Positions 27,551-38,596 are shown, numbered from the stretch's first letter. The stretch: DNA of 64,000 nt from Pusillimonas noertemannii (GCF_003096595.1 NZ_QEKO01000004.1:186001-250000), one strand, 5' to 3'. Numbers and translations are program-made. Notes: a model not told the origin generated them from the sequence alone.

Positions 27551-28519
27551 ATGACCCAAGGAATGATTAGAGAACTCAGCGCGGGGACGCTGCCGCAACT
27601 TGAACAGAAGCTGTCTGAAGCCAATCTGACCCCCGGCTGGCTGAAGCGGGAAAAACCCCTGGTCTGGAAGGAAATGCGTTCCGAACTGGTTCCTGCGCAT
27701 TGGTCATACCGGGTGGCCCGCAAGCATATGGTCGAAGCGGCTCGGCTGCTTGGTACAGAGCAGGCGGAGCGCCGCAACTTCATCATGCGCAACCCCGTTC
27801 CGGGCAATGATATTTCAACCTTGCGCACCATCATCTGCGCTTATCAGACGATACTTCCCGGCGAAAAAGCAATGTCCCATCGGCATGCGCCACACGCCAT
27901 GCGGATCTTGCTGGAATCAAAAGGCGGATACTCGATCGTCAACGGCGAGAAGCACCCCATGGAAAGCGGCGACATCGTGCTTACACCAGGCGGATGCTGG
28001 CACGGACACGGGCATGAGGGCCAGGAGCAGGCATTCTGGGTCGACGGGCTGGATGTGCCATTGACCCATTTGCTCGAGCCCATGTTCTACGAACCCCATC
28101 CAGAACGGTGGGAGACCGTCACCGCCCATGCCCAGGAATCGCCGATGCGCTTCACATGGACCCATATCCGTGATCGGCTGGCCGCGGCAAGCCCCGACTG
28201 CCGTAGCCATTTTGGCGCCACAATCGAACTTCCGGCCCCCACCATGCCGACGCTTGCCATCAAGGTCAGTCAATGGCCCAAGGGCTGGCACAACCGCCCT
28301 TTCCGTCATACCGCCAATACCGTTTACATCGTAATGCGGGGGTCCGGGCGCTCCCTTGTCGGCAATCAGGCTTTCGACTGGGAGTTTGGCGACACATTCA
28401 CGGCCCCAGGCTGGACACGCATATCTCATCAAGTATCTGACGATGCCATCGTTTGCGTGCTGAGCGATGAAAATCTCATGCGCTGGACACGCTATTACCG
28501 CTTTGAAGAAATGGAATAG
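27551..28519 (+). CDS. Gentisate 1,2-dioxygenase-like bicupin
   Basis: A 322-residue bicupin dioxygenase that would open the ring of gentisate (2,5-dihydroxybenzoate) to maleylpyruvate with Fe(II) and O2. The metal ligands in the first cupin are H110 and H112 (SHRHAPHAMRILLE) and H151 (GGCWHGHGHEG). The second cupin (about 225-315) keeps the fold (WHNRPFRHTANTVYIVMRG). Related enzymes cleave salicylate or 1-hydroxy-2-naphthoate, so the substrate rests on the adjacent 6-hydroxylase. No clear ribosome-binding site precedes the ATG. It is the first gene of a three-gene run. Confidence 0.82.
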   Translation: MTQGMIRELSAGTLPQLEQKLSEANLTPGWLKREKPLVWKEMRSELVPAHWSYRVARKHMVEAARLLGTEQAERRNFIMRNPVPGNDISTLRTIICAYQTILPGEKAMSHRHAPHAMRILLESKGGYSIVNGEKHPMESGDIVLTPGGCWHGHGHEGQEQAFWVDGLDVPLTHLLEPMFYEPHPERWETVTAHAQESPMRFTWTHIRDRLAAASPDCRSHFGATIELPAPTMPTLAIKVSQWPKGWHNRPFRHTANTVYIVMRGSGRSLVGNQAFDWEFGDTFTAPGWTRISHQVSDDAIVCVLSDENLMRWTRYYRFEEME

Positions 28520-28530
28520 GAGGTCTGAAA

Positions 28531-29748
28531 TTGAAGGATACTGATCATCCTGTCGTTATCGCCGGCGCCGGCATCGGAGGCCTTGCCACCGCACGGGCTC
28601 TAGGCCTGAAAGGTTTCAATGTCGTCGTCCTTGAGCAGGCCGACGAAATCAAGCCGATCGGCTATGGAATTCAACTGGGGCCCAATGCCTATCACATGTT
28701 CGAACGGCTTCGGATTGCCGAACAGGTACTCAAGGCCGGCACCTTCCCCGACGCCGGCCTGATGCGCGACATGTTCACCGGAGAGACAATTTCCCATCTA
28801 CCGATGGGCGCGCCGATGCGCCAGAGGTACGGGCAACCATACACGGTCATTCACCGCGCCGATCTGCACGATGCGCTGCTGCATAGTTGCGAAGAATGCT
28901 CCACGGTCACCCTGGTAACAGGGGCCCGCGTGGAAAATTACGAAGACGATGGGCAGCACGTCGTGGTCACCACCGCCGACGGCCGCTCTTATCAGGCACA
29001 AGCCCTGATCGGTGCGGACGGCGTCTGGTCGGCCGTGCGCAACCGAATGGGCTGCGCCCCAGCACCGCAAAGCCTGGGTTTTACAGCCTACAGGGGCCTC
29101 ATCGAACGCACCGCTCTTCCTGACGGGCTCTTCGAAAACGTGGTCTGCCTGTGGGCAGGTCCCGGATTTCACTTGATGCACTACCCGGTGCGGGGCCATG
29201 AGCTATTCAACATCGTGGCGGTGTTCAGAAGCTCGCGCTTCGCGCGCAACGAGGAAGGCGCCGGCAGCCCCGCCGAGCTCAAGGAAATCTTTGCAAACGC
29301 CCATCCCCAAGTCAGGAAATATCTCGAATTCGTCAACTTGGAACAGCATTGGGATGTCGCCGTCATGGAACCCGCCCAACGCTGGAGCCAGGGGCGTGTC
29401 ACCTTGTTGGGCGATGCCGCACATGCCATGCTGCAAGCACTGGCCCAGGGCGCATGCCAATCCATAGAAGACGGGGTATGGCTCGCAGAGATGCTGGACG
29501 TGCATCGAAACGCCCCGCCTTTGGCTTTTTCTCAATATGAGCGTTTCCGTAAGCCGAGAGCCTTCCGTGCACATTTTCAGTCTCGTCTTTATTGGGAGAT
29601 CTATCACGCCCAGGGCGGCTACGCAGAATTGCGCCGCGACATGCTCGGCGGCCGTACCGGACAACAGGCGCTCGAAAGCCTCGCCTGGCTTTACGAAGCT
29701 CCCGATTTCAGCCAAGCAAGCGAGCGCCCGCTTGCCGCCTCTGCTTGA
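28531..29748 (+). CDS. 3-hydroxybenzoate 6-hydroxylase-like FAD monooxygenase
   Basis: A 405-residue class A flavoprotein monooxygenase. The FAD motif is VIAGAGIGGLATARALGLKG (about 9-28), the NAD(P)H/FAD DG motif is ALIGADGVWSAVRNR, and the GD motif is VTLLGDAAHAMLQALAQGACQSIEDG in outline. It resembles salicylate 1-monooxygenase and 3-hydroxybenzoate 6-monooxygenase; standing directly after a gentisate dioxygenase, the latter (3-hydroxybenzoate to gentisate) fits best. The start is TTG at 28531, supported by AGGAGGT at ideal distance. It follows the dioxygenase gene by 11 bp. Confidence 0.83.
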   Translation: MKDTDHPVVIAGAGIGGLATARALGLKGFNVVVLEQADEIKPIGYGIQLGPNAYHMFERLRIAEQVLKAGTFPDAGLMRDMFTGETISHLPMGAPMRQRYGQPYTVIHRADLHDALLHSCEECSTVTLVTGARVENYEDDGQHVVVTTADGRSYQAQALIGADGVWSAVRNRMGCAPAPQSLGFTAYRGLIERTALPDGLFENVVCLWAGPGFHLMHYPVRGHELFNIVAVFRSSRFARNEEGAGSPAELKEIFANAHPQVRKYLEFVNLEQHWDVAVMEPAQRWSQGRVTLLGDAAHAMLQALAQGACQSIEDGVWLAEMLDVHRNAPPLAFSQYERFRKPRAFRAHFQSRLYWEIYHAQGGYAELRRDMLGGRTGQQALESLAWLYEAPDFSQASERPLAASA

Positions 29749-29767
29749 TCACAACCTCGGAGCATGA

Positions 29768-30619
29768 ATGTTTATCTGCCGCTTTAATGACGACCGCCTG
29801 GGTGTGATCCATGATGGCCATGTCGTCGACGTAACGTCCGCGCTGGCTTCCCTGCCGAGCTACTCTTATCCCCTGCCTTCCCATGACGTCTTGATCGCCA
29901 ATCTTTCCAGCCTCCGTCCCTGGCTCGAAAGAGCCTGCGTCAATGGCCTACGCTACCCTCTGGCAAATGTGGACCTTCTGAGCCCCGTCGCCAATCCTGG
30001 AAAAATCATGGCGGCGCCCGTCAACTACGCCGATCATTTATCCGAGGCTCGCGACACGAGCGAGGTCAACCACGGAAGGCGCATCGACGAAATCCAGAAA
30101 GTGGGGTTGTTCCTGAAAGCCGGCAGTTCCCTGCAAGGCGCCGCCCGGGGTGTACAGATCGCGCAACCAGAACGGCGCACAGACCATGAACTGGAGCTTG
30201 TCGTCATAATCGGCAAGACCGGACGGCATGTTTCACGCGCCGATGCACATGAATATATCGCAGGCTATTCCATCGGGCTGGACATGACAGTCAGGGGCAC
30301 CGAAGAACGGAGCATGCGAAAATCCATAGATACTTATAGTGTCGTAGGCCCATGGTTGGCCACGCCGGACGAAATCCGCGACCCGGGCAATCTGGACATG
30401 TCGCTGCAGGTTAATGGAGATTTGCGCCAAAAGGCCAACACCCGAGACCTTTTAATGGACATCGGGGCGCTGGTAGAGTTTGCGACTTCGTTCTACAGCG
30501 TACACCCCGGCGATCTGCTTTTCACAGGCACGCCCGCAGGCGTCGGCCCTGTAAAGCCTGGGGACACTATAACGGCTACTATCGCGGAAATAGGCACGCT
30601 CAACGTCCAAGTAAGTTAA
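29768..30619 (+). CDS. Fumarylacetoacetate hydrolase-family protein (second copy), putative fumaryl- or maleylpyruvate hydrolase
   Basis: A 283-residue FAH-fold hydrolase. The metal-binding acids are in DHELELVVIIGKTGRHV and YSIGLDMTVRG; GDLLFTGTPAGVG is the closing motif. PVANPGKIMAAPVNYADHL is the family's substrate loop. As the third gene after gentisate dioxygenase and 3-hydroxybenzoate 6-hydroxylase it should release pyruvate from fumarylpyruvate or maleylpyruvate. It shares only the fold pattern with the first copy at 24094, so the two probably act on different ring-cleavage products. Confidence 0.85.
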   Translation: MFICRFNDDRLGVIHDGHVVDVTSALASLPSYSYPLPSHDVLIANLSSLRPWLERACVNGLRYPLANVDLLSPVANPGKIMAAPVNYADHLSEARDTSEVNHGRRIDEIQKVGLFLKAGSSLQGAARGVQIAQPERRTDHELELVVIIGKTGRHVSRADAHEYIAGYSIGLDMTVRGTEERSMRKSIDTYSVVGPWLATPDEIRDPGNLDMSLQVNGDLRQKANTRDLLMDIGALVEFATSFYSVHPGDLLFTGTPAGVGPVKPGDTITATIAEIGTLNVQVS

Positions 30620-30665
30620 CGCACGCCAGCTACCGTTGGAGCCTACTTTCACATGAACACACCCG

Positions 30666-32025
<1,360 letters not shown>

Positions 32026-32064
32026 GTCGGGCCTCGGACGGCACGGGCCCCGGACTGGCCCGCG

Positions 32065-33579
32065 CTACGTTGGAACCGCAAGTGTAACGCCTGGCGTGGA
32101 CGGATAGGCCTTGAGCCGCCGCAGCACCCTGGGCAGCATGCCGGGAAGATCTTCGGAAATCAGCCCCGGGCCGAACTGGCGCGCCGCCTCGCCGTGCAGC
32201 CATGCGCCCGCGGAAGCGGCCAGGAAAGGCGCCATGCCCTGCGCCATGAGGCCGGCGATGAAGCCGGTGAGCACGTCGCCGGTACCTCCCGTGGCCAGGG
32301 TGGGCGGCGCATTGCTGTTGATGACGGCGCGTCCGTCGGGTGCGGCAATGACGGTGTCGGCGCCCTTCAGCAGCACCACCGCCCCGCTCTGGCGCGCGGC
32401 CTGCCGGGCGCGCTCGAGCTTGCTGCCATGGCCCGAGAACAGGCGGCTGTACTCGCCTTCGTGCGGGGTCAGCACGCAAGGCCCCTTTATGGCCGAAAAC
32501 AAGGATTGCGGAGCCGGGCCGAAGGACGTGATGGCGTCGGCATCGAGCACCACACCCCTGCCCGTATCGAGCGCCGCCAGTACATGCTGGCGGGTGGCCT
32601 CGGACACGCCGGCCCCGGGGCCCACGACCAGCACATTCTTGCGCGCGTCGGCCAGAATGTCGTTGAGGTTGCTGGCATCGTCCAGCGGCTGCACCATGAC
32701 GCTGGTCAACACCGCCGCATACACGGGCCACACGGGCGCGGGCGCGGCCACCGTGACCAGGCCGGCGCCGGCGCGCGCCGCCGCCATGGCGGAAAGGCGG
32801 GCCGCCCCGGTCATGATCTCGCCGCCCACCACCAGCACATGGCCGCGCGCATACTTGTGGTCGTCGGCATGCGGCCAGGGGAACATGTCGCGCCACAGCG
32901 CAGGTTCGTTCTCGAAGGCGATTTCATCCATGCCCTCGACCACCTGGGAAGGAATGCCGATGTCGGCCAGCGTAATCTGCCCGCACAGCTGGCGGCCCGG
33001 CAACAGGACGTGGCCGGGCTTCTTGCGGAAAAAAGTGACCGTATGCCGGGCGGGCGCGGCCATGCCCAGTACCTGGCCGGTTGCGCCGTCGAGCCCGCTG
33101 GGCACGTCGACCGCGCACACAGGCAGGCCCCGGCCCGCAATGTCGCGCAACATGTCCAGCGCCAGCCCTTCAATAGGACGCGACAGGCCCGCGCCAAACA
33201 AGGCGTCGACGACTACGCTGGCGCCCTCGAGCAGAGCGGAATCAAAAGGCTCGATCGCATCGCCCCACAAGCCGGCATGATGCGCCGCATCGGGCGCAAG
33301 CCGGTCGACCGAGCCCAGCAGGCCCAGCCGAACCGGCCAGCCCCAGGCACGCAGGTGGCGTGCAGCCACGAAACCGTCGCCGCCGTTATTTCCGGGCCCG
33401 CACAACACCGTGACCGGCCCCATGGGCCAGTGGCGCCGAACCGTTGCCGCGACGGCCAGGCCGGCGGCCTCCATCAGGTCGACGCCTTGCGCGCCGGCGG
33501 CGATGGCGGCTTCGTCGGCGGCCGCCATCTGTTCGGGTGTCAACAGGACGGAATGGCTTGCATCCGTGCGGTTGCTCAT
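32065..33579 (-). CDS. nnr: Bifunctional NAD(P)H-hydrate repair enzyme (epimerase plus dehydratase)
   Basis: A 504-residue fusion that repairs damaged NADHX and NADPHX. The N-terminal epimerase (YjeF_N, about 1-215) has VLCGPGNNGGDGFVAARHL. The C-terminal ADP-dependent dehydratase (about 235-500) has LTPHEGEYSRL and the nucleotide loop LATGGTGDVLTGFIAGLMAQ. GAGG lies before the ATG at 33579; the frame is open upstream without a conserved start. It is divergent from the ABC-2 exporter. Confidence 0.93.
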   Translation of the reverse strand: MSNRTDASHSVLLTPEQMAAADEAAIAAGAQGVDLMEAAGLAVAATVRRHWPMGPVTVLCGPGNNGGDGFVAARHLRAWGWPVRLGLLGSVDRLAPDAAHHAGLWGDAIEPFDSALLEGASVVVDALFGAGLSRPIEGLALDMLRDIAGRGLPVCAVDVPSGLDGATGQVLGMAAPARHTVTFFRKKPGHVLLPGRQLCGQITLADIGIPSQVVEGMDEIAFENEPALWRDMFPWPHADDHKYARGHVLVVGGEIMTGAARLSAMAAARAGAGLVTVAAPAPVWPVYAAVLTSVMVQPLDDASNLNDILADARKNVLVVGPGAGVSEATRQHVLAALDTGRGVVLDADAITSFGPAPQSLFSAIKGPCVLTPHEGEYSRLFSGHGSKLERARQAARQSGAVVLLKGADTVIAAPDGRAVINSNAPPTLATGGTGDVLTGFIAGLMAQGMAPFLAASAGAWLHGEAARQFGPGLISEDLPGMLPRVLRRLKAYPSTPGVTLAVPT

Positions 33580-33689
33580 GTTTTGTTCCTCAAGCTCTGT
33601 TAACACTATCGGCCCTGGGACCGAATCTGTACCAAGGTTAAATGATAAGCTGCCCCACAGAGAGTGAAACATCGTAAACGGACGTCACC

Positions 33690-34616
33690 ATGCCCGCTGT
33701 CATTTCCGTATCCAAGCTTTGCAAATCGTACGCCTCGGGCTTCCAGGCCCTGAAGGACATCGACCTGGACATCAATAAAGGCGAGATCTTCGCGCTGCTG
33801 GGCCCCAACGGCGCCGGCAAGACGACGCTCATCAGCATCATCTGCGGCCTGGTCATGCCCACCAGCGGGCGCGTTACCGCCGCCGGCTACGACATCGTCA
33901 CGCAATACCGCCAGGCCCGCTCGCACATCGGCCTGGTGCCGCAAGAGCTCACCACCGACGCTTTCGAGTCGGTGTGGGACACCGTCAGCTTCAGTCGCGG
34001 CCTGTTCGGCAAGCCGCCCAATCCCGCCCATATAGAGAAAGTGCTGCGTTCGCTTTCTTTATGGGACAAAAAAGACAACAAGCTCATGACGCTGTCCGGC
34101 GGCATGAAGCGCAGGGTCTTGATCGCCAAGGCGCTGTCCCACGAGCCCGACATCCTGTTCCTTGACGAGCCCACGGCCGGCGTTGATGTCGAGCTGCGCA
34201 AAGACATGTGGGAACTGGTGCGGTCGCTGCGTTCCATGGGCGTCACCATCATTCTTACCACCCACTACATCGAAGAGGCCGAAGAGATGGCCGACCGGGT
34301 GGGCTTCATCCGCAACGGAAGAATCATACTGGTCGAGGAAAAGCACCGGCTGATGCACCAGCTGGGCCAAAAACAGCTTACGCTGCAGCTTGCCCAGCCG
34401 CTGGCCCAGGTTCCCGCCGCACTGCATGCCTACGAACTGCGGCTTTCAGATGACGGCCAAGAGCTCGTCTATACCTACGATTCAAGCCGCCAGGACCACG
34501 ACATAGCCACTTTGCTGAACCAACTGCAGCAGGCCGGCATACGGTTCAGCGACCTTCACACCCGGCAAAGTTCGCTGGAAGATATTTTCGTCAGCCTCGT
34601 CAAGGACGCCGCATGA
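33690..34616 (+). CDS. ABC-2-type transporter ATP-binding protein (YadG-like)
   Basis: A 308-residue ATPase with Walker [13 protein letters not shown], signature [20 protein letters not shown] and Walker [16 protein letters not shown]. The last 80 residues form the accessory C-terminal region seen in YadG/DrrA-type exporters ([11 protein letters not shown]). It overlaps its permease by 4 nt. The exported compound is not known. Confidence 0.92.
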   Translation: MPAVISVSKLCKSYASGFQALKDIDLDINKGEIFALLGPNGAGKTTLISIICGLVMPTSGRVTAAGYDIVTQYRQARSHIGLVPQELTTDAFESVWDTVSFSRGLFGKPPNPAHIEKVLRSLSLWDKKDNKLMTLSGGMKRRVLIAKALSHEPDILFLDEPTAGVDVELRKDMWELVRSLRSMGVTIILTTHYIEEAEEMADRVGFIRNGRIILVEEKHRLMHQLGQKQLTLQLAQPLAQVPAALHAYELRLSDDGQELVYTYDSSRQDHDIATLLNQLQQAGIRFSDLHTRQSSLEDIFVSLVKDAA

Positions 34617-35374
34617 ACCTGCACGCCATACGCGCCATCTACCTGTTCGAAATGGCCCGCAGCTGGCGCACGCTGTCGCAAAGCCTGCTGGCCCCCGTCA
34701 TCTCTACCTCTTTGTACTTCGTGGTGTTTGGAGCGGCCATAGGCAACCGCATCACCGAGGTGCAGGGCGTAAGCTACGGCGCCTTCATCGTGCCGGGCCT
34801 GATCATGCTGTCGCTGCTGATGCAAAGTGTCACCAACGCCTCGTTCGGCATTTATTTCCCGCGCTTCACGGGCACCATATACGAGGTGCTGTCGGCGCCG
34901 CTGTCGTACCTGGAAATCACTTTTTCATACGTCGCCGCAGCAGCCACGAAATCCATCGTGCTGGGGCTGATCATCCTGGCAACCGCCACGCTGTTCGTGC
35001 CGATGCGCATCGACCACCCCGTATGGATGCTGATGTTCCTGGTGCTTACGGCGCTTACCTTCAGCCTGTTCGGCTTCATCATAGGCATCTGGGCCGACGG
35101 CTTCGAAAAGCTGCAATTGGTGCCGCTGCTCATCATCACGCCGCTTACCTTTCTGGGCGGCAGCTTCTATTCCATCGACATGCTGCCGCCGTTCTGGCAA
35201 ACGGTAACCCTGTTCAACCCGGTCGTGTACCTGGTCAGCGGATTTCGCTGGAGCTTCTACAGCATCGCCGACGTGCACGTGGGCATAAGCCTGGGCATGA
35301 CCCTGGTCTTTCTGGCCATCTGCCTGGGCGTGGTCACCTGGATGTTCAAGACCGGCTATCGGCTCAAAGCCTGA
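34613..35374 (+). CDS. ABC-2-type transporter permease (YadH-like)
   Basis: A 253-residue ABC-2 permease with six hydrophobic helices. [17 protein letters not shown] and the conserved [20 protein letters not shown] segment (about 178-197) match YadH. It starts in ATGA with the end of the ATPase gene, so the two are translated together. A GC-rich hairpin follows before the convergent yajQ. Confidence 0.92.
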   Translation: MNLHAIRAIYLFEMARSWRTLSQSLLAPVISTSLYFVVFGAAIGNRITEVQGVSYGAFIVPGLIMLSLLMQSVTNASFGIYFPRFTGTIYEVLSAPLSYLEITFSYVAAAATKSIVLGLIILATATLFVPMRIDHPVWMLMFLVLTALTFSLFGFIIGIWADGFEKLQLVPLLIITPLTFLGGSFYSIDMLPPFWQTVTLFNPVVYLVSGFRWSFYSIADVHVGISLGMTLVFLAICLGVVTWMFKTGYRLKA

Positions 35375-35383
35375 AAACGCCGC

Positions 35384-35406
35384 CTCGCGCCGTGCACCGG
35401 CGCGAG
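35384..35406. terminator. Hairpin between the convergent permease and yajQ genes
   Basis: CTCGCGCCG and CGGCGCGAG pair over 9 bp around a 5-nt loop, 10 bp after the permease stop. It lacks a T-run on either strand. A bidirectional terminator is likely but unproven. Confidence 0.5.
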
Positions 35407-35439
35407 TGGCGGGGCCCCCGCTCCTGCGGCGGGACGGGC

Positions 35440-35922
35440 TCAGTCGCGGAAATTATTGAACTGCAGCGGCAAGTCGACGTCGGTCTTGCGCAGCAAGGCC
35501 ATGGCCTCTTGCAGGTCGTCGCGCTTCTTGCCGCTGACGCGCAGCTTGTCCTTGTTGATTTGGGCCTCGACCTTCATCTTGGCTTGCTTGAGCGCCGCAA
35601 TGAGCTTCTTGGAAACGGCCTGCTCCAGGCCCTGGCGCACGGTGATCTTCTGGCGTGCGCCGCCCAGGTTCTCGTTGGGGTCGGCTGCCTCGAGGCAGCG
35701 TACGTCGATACTGCGCGCCGACAGGCGCCCACGCAGGATGTCCAGCATCTGCTTGAGCTGGAACGCGCTGGGCGCGGTGGAAGTCACCACAAAACCCTCG
35801 AGCTCGAACTTGGCGTCCACGCCCTTGAAATCGAAACGCGTCGCCAGCTCGCGGTTGGCCTGGTCGACCGCATTGGCGAGTTCGTGCTTGTCGACTTCGG
35901 AAACGACGTCAAAAGATGGCAT
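35440..35922 (-). CDS. yajQ: YajQ-family nucleotide-binding protein
   Basis: A 160-residue protein with two ferredoxin-like domains. It opens with MPSFDVVSEVDKHELANAVDQ and holds ATRFDFKGVDAKFELE, both hallmarks of YajQ. Relatives bind cyclic di-GMP and control transcription with a LysR partner, or interact with RNA; which applies here is not known. GGAGGG lies before the ATG. It is divergent from the MFS gene. Confidence 0.93.
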   Translation of the reverse strand: MPSFDVVSEVDKHELANAVDQANRELATRFDFKGVDAKFELEGFVVTSTAPSAFQLKQMLDILRGRLSARSIDVRCLEAADPNENLGGARQKITVRQGLEQAVSKKLIAALKQAKMKVEAQINKDKLRVSGKKRDDLQEAMALLRKTDVDLPLQFNNFRD

Positions 35923-35992
35923 GGCGATTACCCTCCCGTTATAAATTGGCCATATGTGTCAGAATAGCTTACTTTAAGCCCCGTTCGCCGCC

Positions 35993-37180
35993 GTGACCTC
36001 CGGAAATTCATCGTTTACCCTGCGCGGTATCGCCGTCGCCGCCTTCGGCCCCTCGCTGCTCTTTGGCATCGGAGAAGGCGCCATCTTCCCGGTCATAGCC
36101 CTCAGCGCCAAAGAAATGGGCGCGTCCGTGGCCCTGTCGGGCTTCATCGTATCGCTCATAGGCATAGGGTCGCTGCTTAGCAACATCCCCGCCGCCCTCA
36201 TCACCACCCGCTATGGCGAACGCCGATCAATGATCGGCGCGGCCGCCCTCACGGTGCTGGCCCTGCTGCTGTGCCTGTTTGCCGAATCCACATGGGTGCT
36301 GGGCCTGGGTGTATTCATAGTGGGTGCGGCCAGTTCGGTCTTTCTGCTTGCCAGGCAAACCTTCCTGACCGAAGTGGTGCCCATATCGATGCGCGCCCGC
36401 GCGCTGTCCACTCTGGGCGGCACCATGCGGGTAGGCCTGTTCGTGGGCCCCTTCCTGGGGGCCGCGGCAATGCATTTCATCCATCTGCCCGGCGCTTACT
36501 GGGCCGCCATTGTCGCCATGGTGGGTGCGGGAGCGCTGTCGTTTGCCATCCCCGAGCTCGAGCACGAAAAACACGCCAAGGCGGCCAACGTGATACCGCC
36601 GCGCCTGGGCGGCGTGCTGCGCGAACACGCCGGGGCCTTCCTGACCCTGGCGCTTGCCGGCGCCCTGCTGGCGGCCATTCGGGCATGCCGCCAGATCATC
36701 GTGCCGCTGTGGGCCCTGCACATCGGCCTGGACGCGCCCACCACCGCCATCGTGTACGGCCTGATGGGTTCGATCGACATGCTGCTGTTCTATCCTGCGG
36801 GCAAGGTCATGGACCAGCACGGCCGGCTGTGGGTCGCCCTGCCCTCTATGCTGTTGATGGGCGGCTCGCTGGTGCTCATGCCCCTGACCTCCGGGCTGAA
36901 CACTTTTGTCATGGTGTGCATGGTGATGGGACTGGGCAACGGCATCGCTTCAGGCCTTAACATGACCATCGGCGCCGACTGCTCTCCACCGGGGGCCCGT
37001 ACGCAATTCCTGGGCATCTGGCGCCTGATCACCGATTTCGGCGCGGGCGGTGGCCCCTTGCTGCTGTCGGGCATATTGGCGGTTCTATCACTGGCCGCGG
37101 GCATCCTGGCCATCGGCTCGATGGGCTTCGTCGCAGCGGCCATGTACTGGCGCTGGCTGCCGAGGCGCGTCGACAGGTAG
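35993..37180 (+). CDS. MFS transporter
   Basis: A 395-residue membrane protein with about 12 hydrophobic helices. The MFS loop motif after helix 2 is reduced to ITTRYGERRSMI, and PISMRARALSTLGGTMRVGLFVGPFLGA marks helices 4-5 in outline. The first codon is GTG at 35993. The substrate cannot be told; drug or sugar efflux is common in this group. It is a single gene, convergent with the I78-like lipoprotein gene. Confidence 0.85.
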   Translation: MTSGNSSFTLRGIAVAAFGPSLLFGIGEGAIFPVIALSAKEMGASVALSGFIVSLIGIGSLLSNIPAALITTRYGERRSMIGAAALTVLALLLCLFAESTWVLGLGVFIVGAASSVFLLARQTFLTEVVPISMRARALSTLGGTMRVGLFVGPFLGAAAMHFIHLPGAYWAAIVAMVGAGALSFAIPELEHEKHAKAANVIPPRLGGVLREHAGAFLTLALAGALLAAIRACRQIIVPLWALHIGLDAPTTAIVYGLMGSIDMLLFYPAGKVMDQHGRLWVALPSMLLMGGSLVLMPLTSGLNTFVMVCMVMGLGNGIASGLNMTIGADCSPPGARTQFLGIWRLITDFGAGGGPLLLSGILAVLSLAAGILAIGSMGFVAAAMYWRWLPRRVDR

Positions 37181-37183
37181 GCG

Positions 37184-37204
37184 CCGGCGGCGCAACGCCG
37201 CCGG
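37184..37204. terminator. GC-rich hairpin between the convergent MFS and I78 genes
   Basis: CCGGCGGCG-CAA-CGCCGCCGG is a perfect 9-bp stem with a 3-nt loop, 4 bp past the MFS stop. There is no T-run. Confidence 0.5.
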
Positions 37205-37233
37205 GCTACGCTGCGGCCGCGGGCAAGGCCGCA

Positions 37234-37533
37234 TTACCCGCAATAGACCCTGACGACAGTGTCGTGGTCATTGAGCTGCAGGTTCAGGCGCTCGGAGCGA
37301 TAGTCTTTGGTCACCATCTGGCCCGGCCGGATAACCCTTATGATGCCCGCGCCGCTGGCGCGCTTGGCTTCCTGCTCTAGTGCAGTCGTCATGCGCTTGC
37401 CCGTGACATGAGAGGCGTTGTCCGCATTGCAGATGCGGGGAATGGCGTTATTGTCGGGTTCGCTCAGGTCGACCGACGAGCAGGCGGCCAGAGCAAGCGT
37501 TGCCGCCGAGACCAGCAAAATACGTGTGAACAT
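37234..37533 (-). CDS. I78-family peptidase inhibitor lipoprotein
   Basis: A 99-residue lipoprotein. The start at 37533 places the lipobox LALAAC at residues 13-18 of a clear signal peptide. The mature part ends in VIRPGQMVTKDYRSERLNLQ and a final YCG, matching the I78 (elastase-type) inhibitor fold. Such proteins may protect the envelope from serine peptidases. It stands alone. Confidence 0.85.
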   Translation of the reverse strand: MFTRILLVSAATLALAACSSVDLSEPDNNAIPRICNADNASHVTGKRMTTALEQEAKRASGAGIIRVIRPGQMVTKDYRSERLNLQLNDHDTVVRVYCG

Positions 37534-37687
37534 GGCGTCTCCTGGATGCGGACGCCCCGCAATCGGCGTCCTGAAGCCGATTTTGCCATAGCTCGGCGCT
37601 GCGGCGCCAACAAGGTTGTTATGACTTGCGACAACGCCCCGCGCCGTCCGCATGCGCGGACGGTCCCGCGTCCAAAGGCCGGGAAGC

Positions 37688-38596
37688 CTATTGGCAGAAC
37701 TCGCTCGTCAGCGAAGCGCAGAGTTCAGGCTGTTCGAGCTGCAGGAAATGGGTCGTTCCTGGTACACAGGCATAGTCCAGGCCAAACTTGAGCGCCAGGT
37801 CGCGATCGATCGCGGCCGAGGGCTGCACACCCGGGACATCCGGATCGGCGCACAGCAGCTTGAGCGGAAAATCGACCCGGCCGAGCCAGGACCACAATGT
37901 GGTGTCGTCGTTCGAGGCGAAGATCTTCGCCTCTTGTTCGGGCGCGCAGGAAAGGGTCCAGCCGCTACTCTCATCGTCTTTGGACACCGGACGCAGCAGC
38001 GCGCGCGCCATCTCGTCGCAGGCATCCGGCTGGCAGCGGGCAAACATGGGATTGCGCCGATACTGGTCGGCCAGCTCGCGCCAACTGTCGAAATGCGCGC
38101 GCCGCTTGCCCACCCGGCTTGCCAGGCTCATCATTTCGGTGATGTGGGCCGCCTGCAGCGGATGGTCGTCGGGCGGAATGACGGGCGGGTCGAACAGCAC
38201 GAAGCCGTCGCAGGCGGGGCCGAAGCGCCGCGCGTGCAGCATCGAGACAATGGCCGAAAGCGAGTGAAAGACGCCATAGGTCTTGCGCCCGCCCAAGGCT
38301 GCCCGGATGGCGCGCATGGCCAGGTCGAAATCCAGTTCGAACTGCGCCCAGGAATGGTTTTCCATGGAGCCGCGATCACTCAGGCCATGTCCGCGAAAAT
38401 CGAGCAGGACCACTTGGTAGTCAGAGGCGAGCTGCCGCCAGAAAGAAGCGTAGCCGCTGGCGGCCAGGCCATTACCGTGGCTGACGATCAGGCGGGTGGC
38501 GTCTGCCTGGCCATGCACTTGGGCGCGAATAAGCACGCCATCGTCTGCTTCGATTTCAAGAAGTTGTCCTTGTGATAGTTCTGTCTCGGCCTGCAT
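37688..38596 (-). CDS. Alpha/beta hydrolase
   Basis: A 302-residue cytoplasmic alpha/beta hydrolase. The oxyanion region is LIVSHGNGLAASGYASFW, the strand LLDFRGHGLSD follows, the nucleophile elbow is YGVFHSLSA (Ser in FHSLS instead of GHSLG) and the catalytic His is in GTTHFLQLEQP. AAGGAA precedes the ATG. The altered elbow makes the substrate hard to guess; an esterase or epoxide-hydrolase-like role is possible. Confidence 0.8.
   Translation of the reverse strand: MQAETELSQGQLLEIEADDGVLIRAQVHGQADATRLIVSHGNGLAASGYASFWRQLASDYQVVLLDFRGHGLSDRGSMENHSWAQFELDFDLAMRAIRAALGGRKTYGVFHSLSAIVSMLHARRFGPACDGFVLFDPPVIPPDDHPLQAAHITEMMSLASRVGKRRAHFDSWRELADQYRRNPMFARCQPDACDEMARALLRPVSKDDESSGWTLSCAPEQEAKIFASNDDTTLWSWLGRVDFPLKLLCADPDVPGVQPSAAIDRDLALKFGLDYACVPGTTHFLQLEQPELCASLTSEFCQ

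Noticed and set aside
27517-27570. A 17-codon frame overlapping the start of the gentisate dioxygenase gene
   Set aside because: It has a weak AAGGAC upstream but no regulatory codon run and no hairpin nearby; chance is likely in this composition.
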